From contig JAIPMN010000242.1 in NCBI GenBank assembly GCA_020650975.1, forward strand, positions 1 through 64,000: a stretch of DNA of 64,000 nt, in the 5' to 3' direction. Positions 12,089 through 27,000 of this stretch are shown here, piece by piece. Numbering within the stretch: the stretch's first letter is position 1; every line of letters starts with the position of its first letter. Made by a program: the position numbers and the translations under genes. The stretch comes from Apostichopus californicus (lineage: Eukaryota > Echinodermata > Holothuroidea > Aspidochirotida > Stichopodidae). The notes under the pieces are model-generated. The model searched no databases. It was not told the DNA's origin and saw only the letters and a list, made by a program, of their open reading frames with translations.

Positions 12089-15000
12089 GTACTGCTTTAC
12101 ATAAGAACTCTAAAGGAAAAACCTGCCATAGAGCATCATCAAATTGACATATAATCCATTATTTTAACTTTGAAAAAACTGTAAAAATCTTAATTTTCAT
12201 TTTCTTGCAGGTAATGCTAAGAAACCGGGTTTTTCCAATAATTCTAAAATTACAATAATGCAACGGGTCGCTAAGAAAAAGTAATATTGACATTTGTATT
12301 GACACCCCACTAGCACTTTCTATCATTTGTTATTTTATTTTTAAACAAATCAAAAAGTAGGAAACGAAGTTTTTGTTTGTTTGTTTTTTCAGTTGTTTCA
12401 AATAATATTAAGAAATATATTGTATCTTATGTTCGTCTTAGAGCCTGTAAAAGTAACGTTGCTAGCTGTGAGATACATGTACAGTGATAGCAGCAATAAC
12501 TTAGGATACCAGTGCTACGTCAGTGATCCAGAACTGAATATTGAGACGGATGTCACCATGACGTTTACTAGAGATGTATGGACGAGAAACACTGAAAGTC
12601 AGAATCCTAATCCTCCAGAAGCAGCGTTTCATGATCATAATCTATGGAAAAGGTATAGAGTTGACTGGGAAAACGACCAGAACAATAATGATACATTCGG
12701 AGTATTTGATTGTACTGCTTACGTCACCGGGAAAAAAAAAACGACAGTCTCACATATTCGTTTGAGATCAGATGGTAGGTGTATTAAACTTAAACGTGTG
12801 TTACCGTTATTACTAGGACGATAATGAAACAGATTGTTTTAGTATTAAGAATGTTGTAGTGTAATTAGGAGCATAGTAAAACCATACTCATGAAGAAAAA
12901 TTGCGGGAAACTAATCTTTGCGATGAAAATTGAAGAAGCTATAATGACAGTGTGGATTTCTCTTTTTCGATAGCTGATATCCTCCCAGTCAATGACTTAT
13001 TATCCCAGACATTCAGTATCAATGACACCGAGGTCAGCATCAATATGATGAGTCCAACTGGTCGGGATGTTTCTACGTTTAGGTGGATAAAGGACAATGT
13101 ATCGATATCATCAACAGGCGATTTATCTAGCTACACCATCAGGAGACCTTTACAACTTGACGATGCAGGAGTGTATGAATGTTACATTGGTGGCGAGAGG
13201 AGCAAAGCCAAGCAAGCTTTGAATTTACTCATTGTGCGAGGTGACTTTGTCTTAAAATATTACATAGCAATGGACAACAATTTCAGTCACATAATTAGTC
13301 TTATTCTGCTTAGGTTTGCAGATGCATTACGCAAAAGATAAACAAAAGATTTAATTTTGCTATGTCTTTCGAACAACTTGGAGCTAATTTTGCTAATTCT
13401 GCTAATAACTAATTATACTAAATCAGAAAAAAAAATGTTCGTAGCTTCTTCGTAGTTTATAGATCGATTGAAAGTTACATCATTTCTGACTTTGTAAAGT
13501 AATGCATTAACAAGTCTAGAGTAATGCATTAACAAATAATGCATTAAAAAGAAGTAACGCATTAACAAGAAGCAATGAAATAACAAGAAACAATGCTATA
13601 ACAAGAAGTAATGCATTAACAAGAAGTAATGCATTAACAAGGAGTTATGCATTAACAAGAAGTTATGCATTAACAAGAAGAAATGCATTAACAAGAAGTA
13701 ATGCATTAACAAGATGCAATGTATTAACGAGAAATAATGCATAAGGAAATGGGTGAATCTGATCGGACATGGCATACCCTAATATGCACAAAGTGTAACC
13801 ACTCAATTAGTTTTTGGTTTTTGATCTACTTATTTATCTTTAAGCCCTTTGTAAATTCCCTGTCTGCCTGGTTGAAACCAAGTTCCATACAATTTTCTTT
13901 AGCGACTTAGATATTTATAAAATTTTGTTATTAAATACAAACAGCTATTTTAAAAGTATTATCAAGTAATGTACTGTTCTGGCGTAAATATCTGATCGAA
14001 GTATGCGATTTGTTTACTGCAGCCTGTCCAGCCACTCGTTGGGATCCCCCTGACTGTATTAGTGTTTGCAACAGTTGCTACAATGGAGGAATCTGTGATG
14101 AAAACACCGGAAAATGTGTTTGTCCTCCGGGCTTCAAAGGGGGTAAATGTAAAGAAGGTATTAATTTCTCTTTCATTTTTTCAAAATTGAATATGAACCT
14201 TAATCAGGCTCTGCGCCTGTACCCAAATATACACTACCTTTAAACCATCAGTTATAAATCATGAATGAAATTATGTAACATGAAATATTTCGATCCAAGC
14301 AAATCGCATATGTGTATCCATGTCATCATCATCGCAGGCTCTGATTACTGTTCTGTAGATTTGTTATCTTCATTCTTCCTGATTGAGAACTGTAATTGTT
14401 ATCTTGTTGTTTTGACGTCACATACGGTAATACATTGCTTCCAAATGAAGGAAAATATCATCCCTATTTTGTGAATAAGATATGGCAAGACGTAATGGGC
14501 GCATACAACTGTGTGTAAAATGGGCTGTTGTATATTAATAGTAAAAATAGAGTTTGATACACTATATAGAATTTGTAGTCGTTCTAGAAACCTATAGATA
14601 ACCGACTAAATTCTTGCATGAATAAGTCCAAAAAAATCAATGACAGAATTAAATTCTGTAAGGTTGAATACATACATGTACTTCCTCGTTCTAACCTCTA
14701 TTCATATGACGATAAAGGACTCACAAAGATCATGGTTAGTTGACATAGAATATTATAATTCAGTCTGCAATGAGTTGTTGGGGAATAACATTCAGAAGCG
14801 GTAAGTTTTCTCAAGCTTACAGTTACTACTTGAATAACGTCATCGGTTTCCTTTCAATATTTTGTCAGTATTAACTTTCATAACAGATTGGTAAGTATAA
14901 TAACCCTAACTTGTATGTATTCGATCTTGGTTTGGTTGCAATAATACCCTGCAAGTGACAGTAAGGAGGCGTTTCAACGCCTTGAGTACGATATGTGTTT

Positions 15001-18000
15001 GAAAAATGATTTATTCATGTCGCATAAATAGTCATTTTCATTCGAAAAAATACATATTTTCGTATTTTGTTTAGCCAACGAGAAAAAAAGAGATTTTCGT
15101 GGTAGATTGCCTATGAACATAATCTAACATTTGTCGTAGCACGTATTTCAGTTTCGGGTTATTTCCTCGTTCGAGGTATGAGAGAATTATGAACACCCTT
15201 TTACCTGAACAAAAACAATTACAAGAATTCAAAGCAAGGGGAGAGGGGCACAATAAAAGAAGAAATGAAATTGTATGGAAAGTTGGTTGGGAAATTACAT
15301 AGCAAACTTAAAGATACCGTTGCAGTGTTGCCACATACCAGTGGACGTCATGTTTATTTTAAATTAAATAGCAACGTAAATACGTTTTCTTCACCAGTGT
15401 GTATTTCTGTTGCCGTATCCTTGTCGCGTTCTAAATCCTCATAAAATGCGATTACAGCAGACGGAAGGAAAGTGTTTATTCAACTGATTAAGGCCTGAGT
15501 TTGATATTGAAGGGGCTACCGTTAAGTTAACGCTAGCCCTATATATGAAATTATTTGTAAGCAATTTTGCGTGAGTTTTTGCATGTGCTGATTATCAAGG
15601 AGATTTAATATTTTAACACCATTACCGATAACTTATACATTGTACTAAAACATTTCTCGATGGTAGAAGTAAACTATAGCTGACACGAACAAACTGATTA
15701 ATAGTACGTGACTACTTTACTGAAGGACAAACGAACATAGGCCTAACTACTAGCTCTTCATTCCAACAGCATGTGGCTTTAACCGTTTCGGGGATGACTG
15801 CGAATTCCAATGTTCAGCTACAGATGAGTCTCAAAGGTGTGGAGGTAACTTATTCTGTCTCAGACATCCATTTGGCTGCAGATGTATAACTGGCTATAAA
15901 GGAATAGCGTGTGACGAAGGTATAAACCAATGACATCTTGTCGGCACTTTTAATATGCTATGAAATCCACAAATTTAAACGTTTACTCTGCTTTCTCCAC
16001 TTTCAAGCATATTTTGCAGAGCGAAGGAATGGCGTTGACGGGTTATGATGACATGATCTTTAAAAACACATTGGTAAACTGGGATTCCCCTCACATAGTT
16101 ATATTACACTATGTCTCTGTTAATCGGAGATAGATTTCTCTTATCTCTTTGGCAATCTCTATAGCTTCACACAATATTCTATCAGCATATGCTCTACGGA
16201 TGATATAAGGTTTGATTCATCTTTGGCATAAAATGCATACTGCTATCTTTTCACATGGTTTATCTTGACGGCAGCATGCACTTAATTTTTTTTTCGTTTT
16301 TTTTCAAAGAGCTCTTTCATATTAGACTTAAAGCCACGGGTACGTACTGCAAATACAACCTTTATTTACCTTGTTGGGACCTTTTTGTTTGTAAAATAGA
16401 ATGCGAGCCAGGAAAGTATGGAGCCAGCTGCTTACAAACCTGTAACTGTAACCCGTGTAATAGGTTTACTGGAGAATGTGATGCTGGATGTTCTTCTGTA
16501 TGGGCTGGGAGTAGTTGTCAAGGTCAGTTGTTATTACAAAAGATCATTGCATGGACATGTATTTATTCCCTTATTCCCTACATACAGGGTATAACTGACA
16601 GACATCAGCTTATCTTTCTACAAATGACTTTATGTGGCAATTGTGAAAATGAATTGGTTAAAGTTAAATGTGGAATTAAGGAAATACTTCGTACAACAAC
16701 CTTTTTAGACAGAAAAATCAAGGAATTGGTGATTTCAATTTTTCTGGTTTAATGATATTTTGTGGTAACTATGTAAATAACGTCAACCGCTATTTCAGAT
16801 TGCTTCTCCTGCATAAAACCATCATTTGTGAATTATTCCTGCTGATTTGATTAATCGGGAAAATATTTGCAAGTAATTCAGATTTTTAACACAGCAAATT
16901 AAGTAATGATGTATTCGAAATCTAAAGGAAACAGGATGATGTCTTTTTCATTCACAGTTTTAATAAAATTCGCCAAATTTATTTTATCACATTTCCTTCC
17001 TCTCCGTTACTATATAATCATATGTTTCTATCGAAGAATGTGATGAGAATTTCTATGACTCGGATTGCTCTCAGAAGTGTCATTGTGATAAAGGGAGGTG
17101 TAACCGAGAGTCTGGATTATGTCAGACTGGTGAATGTCTACCTCAGTGGGTCGATCTGTTTCCTCCATTTAGTTGTCAAACAGGTATGCACCACTTCTTT
17201 GTAAGCAAAATGTTACAAGTTTTCTGTCTTTTCATGTGTGAAAATAAATGAAATATTTCAATTTGTATATACGCAAAAAATAAAATTATAAATTATAAAT
17301 ACACGAAATCTGTTGGATCATCAAATTGTGACAAGGTAATGCATCTAAGTGAGTACAGAAAGTATTTTATGTCATTTAGATATTTGTCATAAGTTGTGGG
17401 GAAATCAATTGACGATATAATATAATACGATATAATTCCCTTTTCAAGAAATTATGTTGCTTCTTACGTCAAATAGGTTTGACTGAGAACACCACATACA
17501 TAAAACAAAATCCCGGAATCTCAGGAAGGGTCAGGTGTGTCGCTTTGGAAGGGCCTGGAGGAGATGTAGGTAGTCTCGATCTGCTTGTATCACGTGACCA
17601 AACTGATCTTGACGTAGACGGGATTGTCAGTGAGAGTACAACCAAAGAAGGTTCAACAACAACTCAGACCTTCCTGGTTAATAATGTCAGCGAAGGAGAC
17701 GAGCTCTACTGTCAGTTGAGAAAGAATGGCAAACGTCTGGCGATATTTCAAGTTTCTGTTGACGTTTTTGGTAAGTTGAGGATTTTGTATTTCGTATTTT
17801 GTTACACATTTTCTCTCTTTTACATATTCTTTGATACGATTCTATTTTTCCGGTCTCTTAGAGCTTCCTTTCCTGAGATCTACTCCTGAAGTGATATCGA
17901 TATTTGGCCCTTCAGTAACGATCAGTTGGTCACCATGGGAAGAAGGAATTAATGATGGTGATGGACCAGTAGTGGGATACACTCTGTACTTTAGAAAGGA

Positions 18001-21000
18001 TACGGTAACTAATTGGTCAAAGTCTGGCTACGTTAGTGCATCTAAACCACTTGGATACGTCTACACTAACTTGGAACCAGAGACTAGCTACATGTTCAGT
18101 GTAGCAGCAGTTCGAGAAGGAGAAGGGGGAGAGGGACCCCGAGGACCTTCTAGCAATGGTACCACACATTGCAAAGGTGAGCGGTTGAATATTCCATTTG
18201 CTTTTTCAGTTGGGTAAGAAAAGATTACTGTAAATTTTGATGTTAATTAACTTCCTCATTTTCCCCAAACTTTCCTAACCCTTGGCCATCTCGTGAAGAC
18301 CCCTAATCAAAACAAAAAACGAAACATATCATTTGAACCTTATCTTTATTAGACAATTCCACACCCATCTCCCTCAAACATATACTTACTTTCTTACTTA
18401 CTTACAACTTATATCTAGCCACAGAAAGTTTCCCGATATATTTTATATTAAAACATCCAGTGACGATATTTTTCAATTTTTTTTTTCATTGAGTAATGCA
18501 GTGCCTCTAAGTCCAGTGAATCCATCAGCTACAATCGACGGCGAAAGTTTCACCGTGGTGATATCATGGAAGGTATGTTACATGTAATATTCACGGTTTC
18601 CATATATGCCAAATACAGAAATTAATCTACTTTGACATAATTTACATATGCATTAAGCTGTTTTGCTCTACGCAATGTGCATTAAAGTAATTACTTAGTA
18701 AGTGTGGCTGCGTCCTGGTGCTTAAAATTCTAAAGACGACGTTCTTTTCATTTACAATCACCATTTTTGTTTTTGACAAGTTACCACCTGTCACTTGCAG
18801 TTCTGGAGTGACAAACCTTACTATCTACTATCGATCTCGGTCAACTGATGACGTTTTTAGCAGGATATCCATTAACGACACATCACTAACGTCATACAAA
18901 TTCACTTCATTAGTACATGGTGTCGAACATGAGTTCTTTTTGAAATTAAAAACCTCTGGAGGTGAGAGCCAAAAAAGTGAGACAATTTCGGTGAGGATCG
19001 GTAAGTCATATTCTCAGAACTCTCTCTCATGAATTCACAAGTTTAATCGAAGTCATCAAATGTATCACGAACAATTCCAAGTTAAGCCATATAATCTCAG
19101 ACTGGTAAATCTAGGTTGTGGAGAAGTTCTTTCTTACACAGGTTTTTATGTTTTCGTGGCACGAGATTTTATGTACTCACACATACCAAGTCATAAATCA
19201 AATTGCGTTAAATGAACAAATAGAAATGTTTCATTCATTATCTATCAACAATATGATTCTCCTTGCTATTGATGTCAAGCTTAATGATTATGACCGCCTT
19301 TTGCATATGTTCTACATCAATATGAAGAAAACACATCATGGCTGCCTATTGTTACGTCATCTCTTGGGGGTTGTCTTCTCTTAGTCTCCATCATCTTTTT
19401 GGGTGCAGTAATTCAAAGAAAAAGGTGAGCACTTCGCGAACAGCGTTACTTAACTTTAGTGACTTAACTATATTACTTAACTATGGTAACTTAACTTGAC
19501 TCGACTCGGCTCGACTTAACTTTAGTTAGTAGCAATGTTTCCTTCACGAATCTCCGTTATAGTACAATTGATGAAAAATGGATTATAAACTCACGTACTT
19601 TTACTACTACATGTTCTTTGATTCTGAAGTTTATCTCTAACAATTCTTTATAATATTAGTCCCATGTAACTCTCAGTTATCTCCACACTTCTCCACAGAA
19701 AAATGCTATAATTATCTTATTTAACTTCCATGCGTATAAATAGAGGATACATTGTATTATAATTTCCCTTCAAGGTCTACATATTAGCTAATTGTAACCG
19801 TTACATTCAATCTTCATCTATATAATTACACTCAACACTACAGTGTCAACCTGTGTCCTTTCATTTCTTTTCTCCTTACTTAACGTTCTGCCGTACTGTA
19901 GAAGACGGATCCATGTAAATACTCTTAATATTGATTATAAAGGCACGAGCCCTCCCACTCAGAAAGGTAACTTCAAAAGCGACGTTTCTTGAGTTCATAC
20001 GTTTTGTCCCAAATTTATCAATGTCATGTCTCCTCACACTTTTTTTTTAATCATTTTGTAAAATATTGTTAGTGGAGACAAAAACATGTTCAGTCCCTAT
20101 TTTTCGATCTTCCCTTTTCTTTCACTTTCTACATTTCTTGCAATAACACGATTCCTTCTGTAGTTGTAAACAAGATCCAGCTTTGTATATTGTTAAGATA
20201 CAATAATCATATTTTGAAATTCAAGTTTTCTGTGTATTTTACTATTCAACGCTTTGAACCAATGGTTCAATGTGTAGTAGAGCCACATCATTCTGTACCA
20301 ATCTCACTCTCTACATTTCTAGGTGAAACTCCTCTTGAAACCTCCATTAGAGAAGAGAAAGTAGATCAGAAGATACCAGACACTGATCATGAGACTAATG
20401 ACCAAGCTATCCCAGTGTATGATAACGTACAACAGCCAGCTCCTATACCTCTAACAGAATTAGCGAGATACATTACAAAATGTCAGAGCGGTGCAGTCGA
20501 TACTTTCAATGAGCAGTTTATGGTACGATTTGATTATTGAAGTTTTCCTAATATAACAGTACAAGGCATACCTGAAAGGATGTGTCTGAGTAGATTCAAA
20601 GATCCAGATATGTCAGTTCCGAAACAAACCTACATCGTTTTCTTGACAGCATCAGAAAAAATGTGAGAGTTTGTTACTCATTAACTATTTGTTACAATGG
20701 CATACAGTGAATGTGGTCGGGGTACACTTCAACAGTTTGTCCCTTGTCTAGGACACACAAGTGTATTCACCATAAATTATTTTAGTCAGTAATTGGCTGG
20801 TCTAAACTTCTTCTTTCATCTTTATTGAAGTTTGCTAGAGAGTGTGCGATATCTTCAATGTTTGGCATTTTTATAGCTAAAAATTAGTCGCAGCAATTGA
20901 TCAAACGCGAAAATATATTCATCGATTTGTAACGGAAATTCTTTCAGCTATGCCTAATATGATTCATGTAAAATAAACGCCGGTTTCTCCCATAAATACT

Positions 21001-24000
21001 TTGAAATATTAATTAAAATGCATATTTAAGTCAATTATTGAAGTAATTTGACTTGAATTACATTGATACCCTTAAATATTAAAATTTGTTTACCCTTATA
21101 CATTTCAAAAGCTTTAACTTTCCTTAAAAGAGAGCATTTATTGAAAATCCAACTAAATGCTTTGATTCGAAATATTTCCTTCCAGCTCCTTAGACAGGGA
21201 AAACAGTATCAGAGTGAAGTCGGTGAGAAAGTTGAAAACAAGGAAAAGAACAGATTCAAGAATATGTTACCATGTAAGTTACAGTAAACAATACTCCAAA
21301 ACTTTCTTTCATATACACGATGCACAAACGGTGTGATAACTATCACATGAAATAACAACGAATGCCAATGTCATGTTAATGCCATTGACAATATTCTTGT
21401 GAGTTCGCATAGGGTAAAAGATTTATATAAGTTGCAATTGGTTAAGCACGCATTTTGTCCGTCCCGACTTTTATATATCAGTACAATTGTAAAACAGTGT
21501 AATTTGACTACCAGATATCAACAATTCCTTACTCGGTATGGCAAAAGAAACCGAAAATTAGCTATTGTATGCTTTTGAAAGCAATCTATAAGTCTCAGTT
21601 ATTGCGCTAGTTGATGGCAGTAATTTCTTCTTGCCATTAGGTAGTTTCTCTTTACATACTGAACTTCACATGAACAGTGAAAATGTTACTTGATGACACT
21701 GTAAGTGGTCATTAGAAGAACACGTTTGATGGCACATAGTATTTTATTGTCTCTGACAGCCAATAAGATAACAATATCATATCTCAACTATACATGATGC
21801 AAGACTATAGAATACTTCATATTGTGAGTAAATCTACACCTACCTGGCCTTTCCGATAATATTTTAAGCTATTGCTTCATAAATTCATAGTTGGCATAAT
21901 TCAAAAATACATTGACCCAGAATGTTATCTAATGTAAGCTATTATAGAATTTGTTGAGCCGAAATCCCGGTTACACCGGTATATTGACGGTTCGACACTC
22001 GATATCATCATGGGTATAGTATCTGCATTTTTGTATGCTAGTGTATGAAATATGCAATACCTCAACGTTAAAATGTCTTCTTAGCTGCCTGAACAAAATC
22101 GTATTCGATTTAAACTATACGTATATACTGCTACAGCAGTTGAGAACGAAATTTACAGTGACATTTTATTTTCTATTGTATTTGAATCAAGTCATTTGTG
22201 TTAGCAGACGGGCACTTAGAGAATGCAGCATTTTGTTTCCCTAAATCTCGTTTGACTACGTGCTATTGAACACAGAATTGTCTATACGTTTATATCTAGT
22301 AACCTTTGTACACTCCTTCACAATCTATCTATCACTTCATAACTATCTACGAGGAACTTCATTAACATAAACAAGAGCAACATAAATAAATAATTGACTG
22401 TATCGCATGACTTGTATATATTTCTTCAATAATTATTTATTTATTTAATTGACTTTCGAAACGAAAATGACATTTATATATTGGTTTATCCCAGGATAAT
22501 TATTTCCAAATAAAGTCTCTGTCTATGATTTCCTCTGCAGATGATCATTCCAGAGTAGTTTTGGAATCGCTAAGAGGTGATCAACATTCAGACTACTATA
22601 ATGCGAATTATATAACGGTATGAATACACAAATTATCGACTAGGTTGAGAAATTTGTGAAAATTGATAATTTATAGGGACTTATAATTAAAATAAGTAAA
22701 AACAACTGAAATTCTTTAGAACTTTTCTGGGTGATCCTTTTATTTCTTTCGAGAGAAAGTGAAAAATTCACAACATAGAATCTATCCTTTTTTTTTAGAG
22801 GGAAATCAACAATGGGTTATCGTGTTACATCACAATGTTTATAACTCGTTTCGCCTCTCTATCTCTTTCAGGGTCTATCTGGAGACAAAACCTTCATAGC
22901 TTGCCAAGGTTAGTTTTACGCATGGAAATATGTGAATTACTTCCCTTTTTAAAACAGTGCTTAAAACTGATATGAATCGTTTTTACATATATTTCCTTCA
23001 GTTGCTATTGCATCCAGGTAAGCCGCATTAAGGATCCCGGAGCAAAACTGAAATAGGATATTGCATCAGCGATTATCCATTTCAAACATAGAATCCCTTT
23101 GCTTATAAAATTTGAATTCGGTTAATAATGGAAGTTTTGTCAATCTTTTCCAATAATCAGAGAGTACAAAACTAAACTATTATACTAATTATACTAACTA
23201 ATAACAAACAATATCAATCAACCACGATCACAAGTTATCGATCATCACTTTCTTGTCACTGTTTTTTCTTCTTCTTTGTTCTTATATTACAAAGGACCAA
23301 ATAAAGCTTCTCTAAACGACTTCTGGAGAATGATATGGCAAGAACACGTTCTAAATATTGTAATGTTAACAAACCTTGTTGAGCGAGGAAAAGTAAGTAT
23401 TAACTGAAACAAGCGTTAATCTACCGCCAGAAAATACCAATCTATTTCCCTCTTTTGAACTACCAAAAGTTCATCAGCATCAACCTAAAGTTTTCAAAAA
23501 CATATATTTTTGGGGCAATGCTGATTGTTTTTTTAAACATAAGAGCGTTCAGAATCAATATCCTTCAAAGATCAAAGTTAACAAAGTTATATATAAAACT
23601 CTTTCATACAGACCTTCCAACGTGTTGCATTTGTTTTTATTCCAAGGATCGCTGCTTGCAGTATTGGCCAAAAGTCGAAAAGAAAGGGCAATTTTTTGGT
23701 GAGATAAATGTTACCTGGCTGAAGTCCGAGAATGTAGCTGACTATACTACAAGATATATGACTGTTACATTGGTAGGCTACAACATTGTTTGGATACGAG
23801 TCCACATAATATGCAAATCGAATTACATATGCCATTGGTACTGACGTAAAAGCCAGTTCGTTTGGCGACATTTGCTACCAAAAGTCGAGGCTAATCCATG
23901 AACACAAAGATCAGTAAATTCAGCATCCTCCACATCCAGCGCGACGGTCTATTTGATTGTTTGTTTTACTTCTTCCAAAATATCTTTGCCCTTATGGGTA

Positions 24001-27000
24001 TGCCTACGATGGGATGCGGTGCTTCAGTAGTCCCCTGTCATTTATCGTTTTGTCATTGGTTAACCCAAAGTTATATAACATGTAATTTATCCGACCCCAT
24101 TATGATAACAAGAATTTGAAATGCTGAAGTCATGTCATCAATCACAGAGCGAATATAGTGTTTAACGATCATCATGACCTGAGTATGTGGAACAAATTTC
24201 AATAGCTTGTATTTTTAATGTAAACCAAGTAAAAAGTGACTGGCACATGGAAAGATAACTTGTTTGTTTTCTTTGAAGGAGGAAGAAGTTCGAACTGTTC
24301 GGATCTTCCATTTCCTTACATGGCCTGATATGGACATACCCGAGCAGCCGACACCTCTGATATCTCTCACTAAACAAGTTAAGGCAGCACAAGAGAATGT
24401 TTCTGCCCCATTGGTTGTACACTGTAGGTAAGGTTAAACAACATTTCAAAGTAAAGAAGGTAGACGCGTTTCCTTCAAGTTATAAATCCGTATTTCGCTA
24501 TACCGAGTAGGGAGGTTGGATATCAATATACCATACGAGAAACCACGGTGTATTTCCTCTCCTCAAACATGGTGCTGATTACAATATTAGCATAACCAAT
24601 AACAACATCAGTATTTGATATATATATATAGATTATTGCAATTATTTGGCAATTAACGAAACTTAAAAATACAAACTAACAAGATATTTTGTGTCAATAT
24701 GTATTTTCGCGCGGGTGTTATCAAACAGCAAAAAGATTTTATTTACTACTTTGCATTACATTATCAAACCATTAATATTGTTGGGAGAATGTTGGGAGAG
24801 CATGCATTTTCAACTAGTCACCATTTCATTTATACTGATACATTCAATGTAACATACAACCAAACACGAAGGAAGAAATCTCGTGGCATCACAGTTTACG
24901 TATTGTCCCTCGTTTTATTGGCAATGTATTATTTTCAGTGATAGGTAGGTAAAGGACACCAATGATGATAAATACAATAAAAAATTGCTATGAACATCTT
25001 AAACCTTTTTTTTTTTATTCGTAGGGGCATATTTTCTCTTGATTCTGAATCCTAATTCAATTTTCTTTTGGTTTTCCTTAATAGCGCAGGAGTAGGGAGA
25101 ACAGGCACTTTTATTGGTTTGTACACCCTTATAGACTTTCTTAGCGGATCTGAAACGATCGATGTATTTGGGTACGTTCAGGAAATGCGTGAAAATAGAA
25201 TTGATATGATCCAGAGACCGGTAAATATGAACAAATATGTCCTTCATCATTGATGTATGAAAAAGACGGAACTTTATTAACCGTGGCAAAACATGTAGTT
25301 TTAGTGGCTGTTCCTAAGAAATCACTTTCATTGAAAAGTAGGAAGGAAGCTATATCGTATAGTAAGACACCTTTAAACTTCAGTTTAAGTGTTGTCACCA
25401 GGATAACATGGACACTGTGTTAAGCATCTGTACTAAAATGTATTATGAGAAGTCATTGCTGTCAAGAATTTTACATTGACACATAAGCGAACGTACTTTC
25501 TAAAAAAAAGTTCTATCTTAGTTTACAGAGATAAAGTGATCACGGTTTCACGGCCTTAAACGGTGTCCAATCAATGATGAATCGACAAAAGCGTTTATAA
25601 AATATTATAATATACCATAACTTTGGCAGAATTTAGACCAGTTCATCATACAGCTATGTTAATGTTTAGTCAAACTGTCAGCTGATAAGTACCGAAAACC
25701 GTATAGTTATTTTAGATGCAATTCATCGTAAACTTTACACGTGTTAATTGACCTCTGTTATGGCAGACACAATACGCGTTCTTGCATGAATGTCTGTTGG
25801 AGGAATACTTGACTGGTAAAACGTGGATTCCTACAGAGAGTATGATCGCCTTGTCACTGGACCAAAATAAGAAGAAAATAGTCAAACAGCTTAAGGTAAA
25901 GTATATTTGGGTTTCATATCATTTCTTCTTTCTGTCAAAAGTTAAATAAGAATGTACTTGAGTTATGTTATACTAACACTTGGATCTTGCATTTGCAGCA
26001 GTTAGATTTTAAGGTTAAAGGGACTTGAAGTTATAGTGACGAAAAACCACAAACATTACGTGCAGAAGGTTTCATCCTGGTAAAGTAAATTGAGTTCAGT
26101 GCTCAGAAAATACAAAGTAGTTGTTACGTTAAACGCAGAAAAGGTAAATTCAGAAATCAAATTGTCATTCATTATTGCAGAAGTGTAACTCCCACTAGCT
26201 CAAAAGAGTGACGATTGCTCTGGTGAAATCGGTAATGTTCTTTTCAAATCTGTTTCAGATCCATTCAAAACTCGATAATCGAGATAGGATTCACAAATCT
26301 AGTGCTCCGGCAGAACCAGACAGAGTTCGGTTTCCTGGTATCACCCCTGGTAACTATGTAGCCAATTTGTGACGACGTGGGTCAACATATAATGGTTTCA
26401 CGTCAACGTATATTCATCAAGAAAGTAGTTTCACATTCTCAAAGGTTACCATATTTCATTCAATAACATATAATGTCAACGAATTTGAGAGTTGAATCAT
26501 ATAGTCTTAGTTGTAAACTAGTTGGAAATTACGTTAAATAGTTTATTGTACTAACTTTCTATCATTTACAGTTCTGAACAAAGGGCTTTGTAAAAAATAA
26601 ATCCAAAGATACTCGTTTCTGGAAAACGGCTAAGGCGATATTAAAGGTTGACTTATCACTGTTTGGACACATGACAATGGATCAGAATACAATTTAATGT
26701 ACAATGTGAACCAACCTTGGTACAATATAACATGCAGTTTCACAACTTAGCACAAGGTGCTACAATTACTGAATTGTTTCATATTCATGGTAACACATTA
26801 TTTCTGTTCTATTCTCTCAATTGTAGTGTCAAAGAAACTCCTCTTCTTGCAAAGTGTGGGGAAAATTAACACAGAAGGGTACATTAATGCGTTTACAGTT
26901 GATGTGAGTATATATGTGCCTGACTGAAGCAAAAACCTACCAGTTTTCAAACATAAAAATAAGCGTTAACTTAAAATACTATGTATATTTTGTAAAACCT

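Noticed and set aside
12211-12280. A small splice-bounded segment between the signal-peptide exon and the first Ig exon (acceptor tcttgcag, donor before GTAATA)
   Set aside because: It ends in a phase that does not fit the exon at 12442, while direct joining of 12088 to 12442 restores the frame exactly.
12392-12441. Extension of the first Ig exon upstream to the acceptor at about 12391
   Set aside because: The open frame continues, but that acceptor gives the wrong phase for the signal-peptide exon; the acceptor at 12440-12441 fits.
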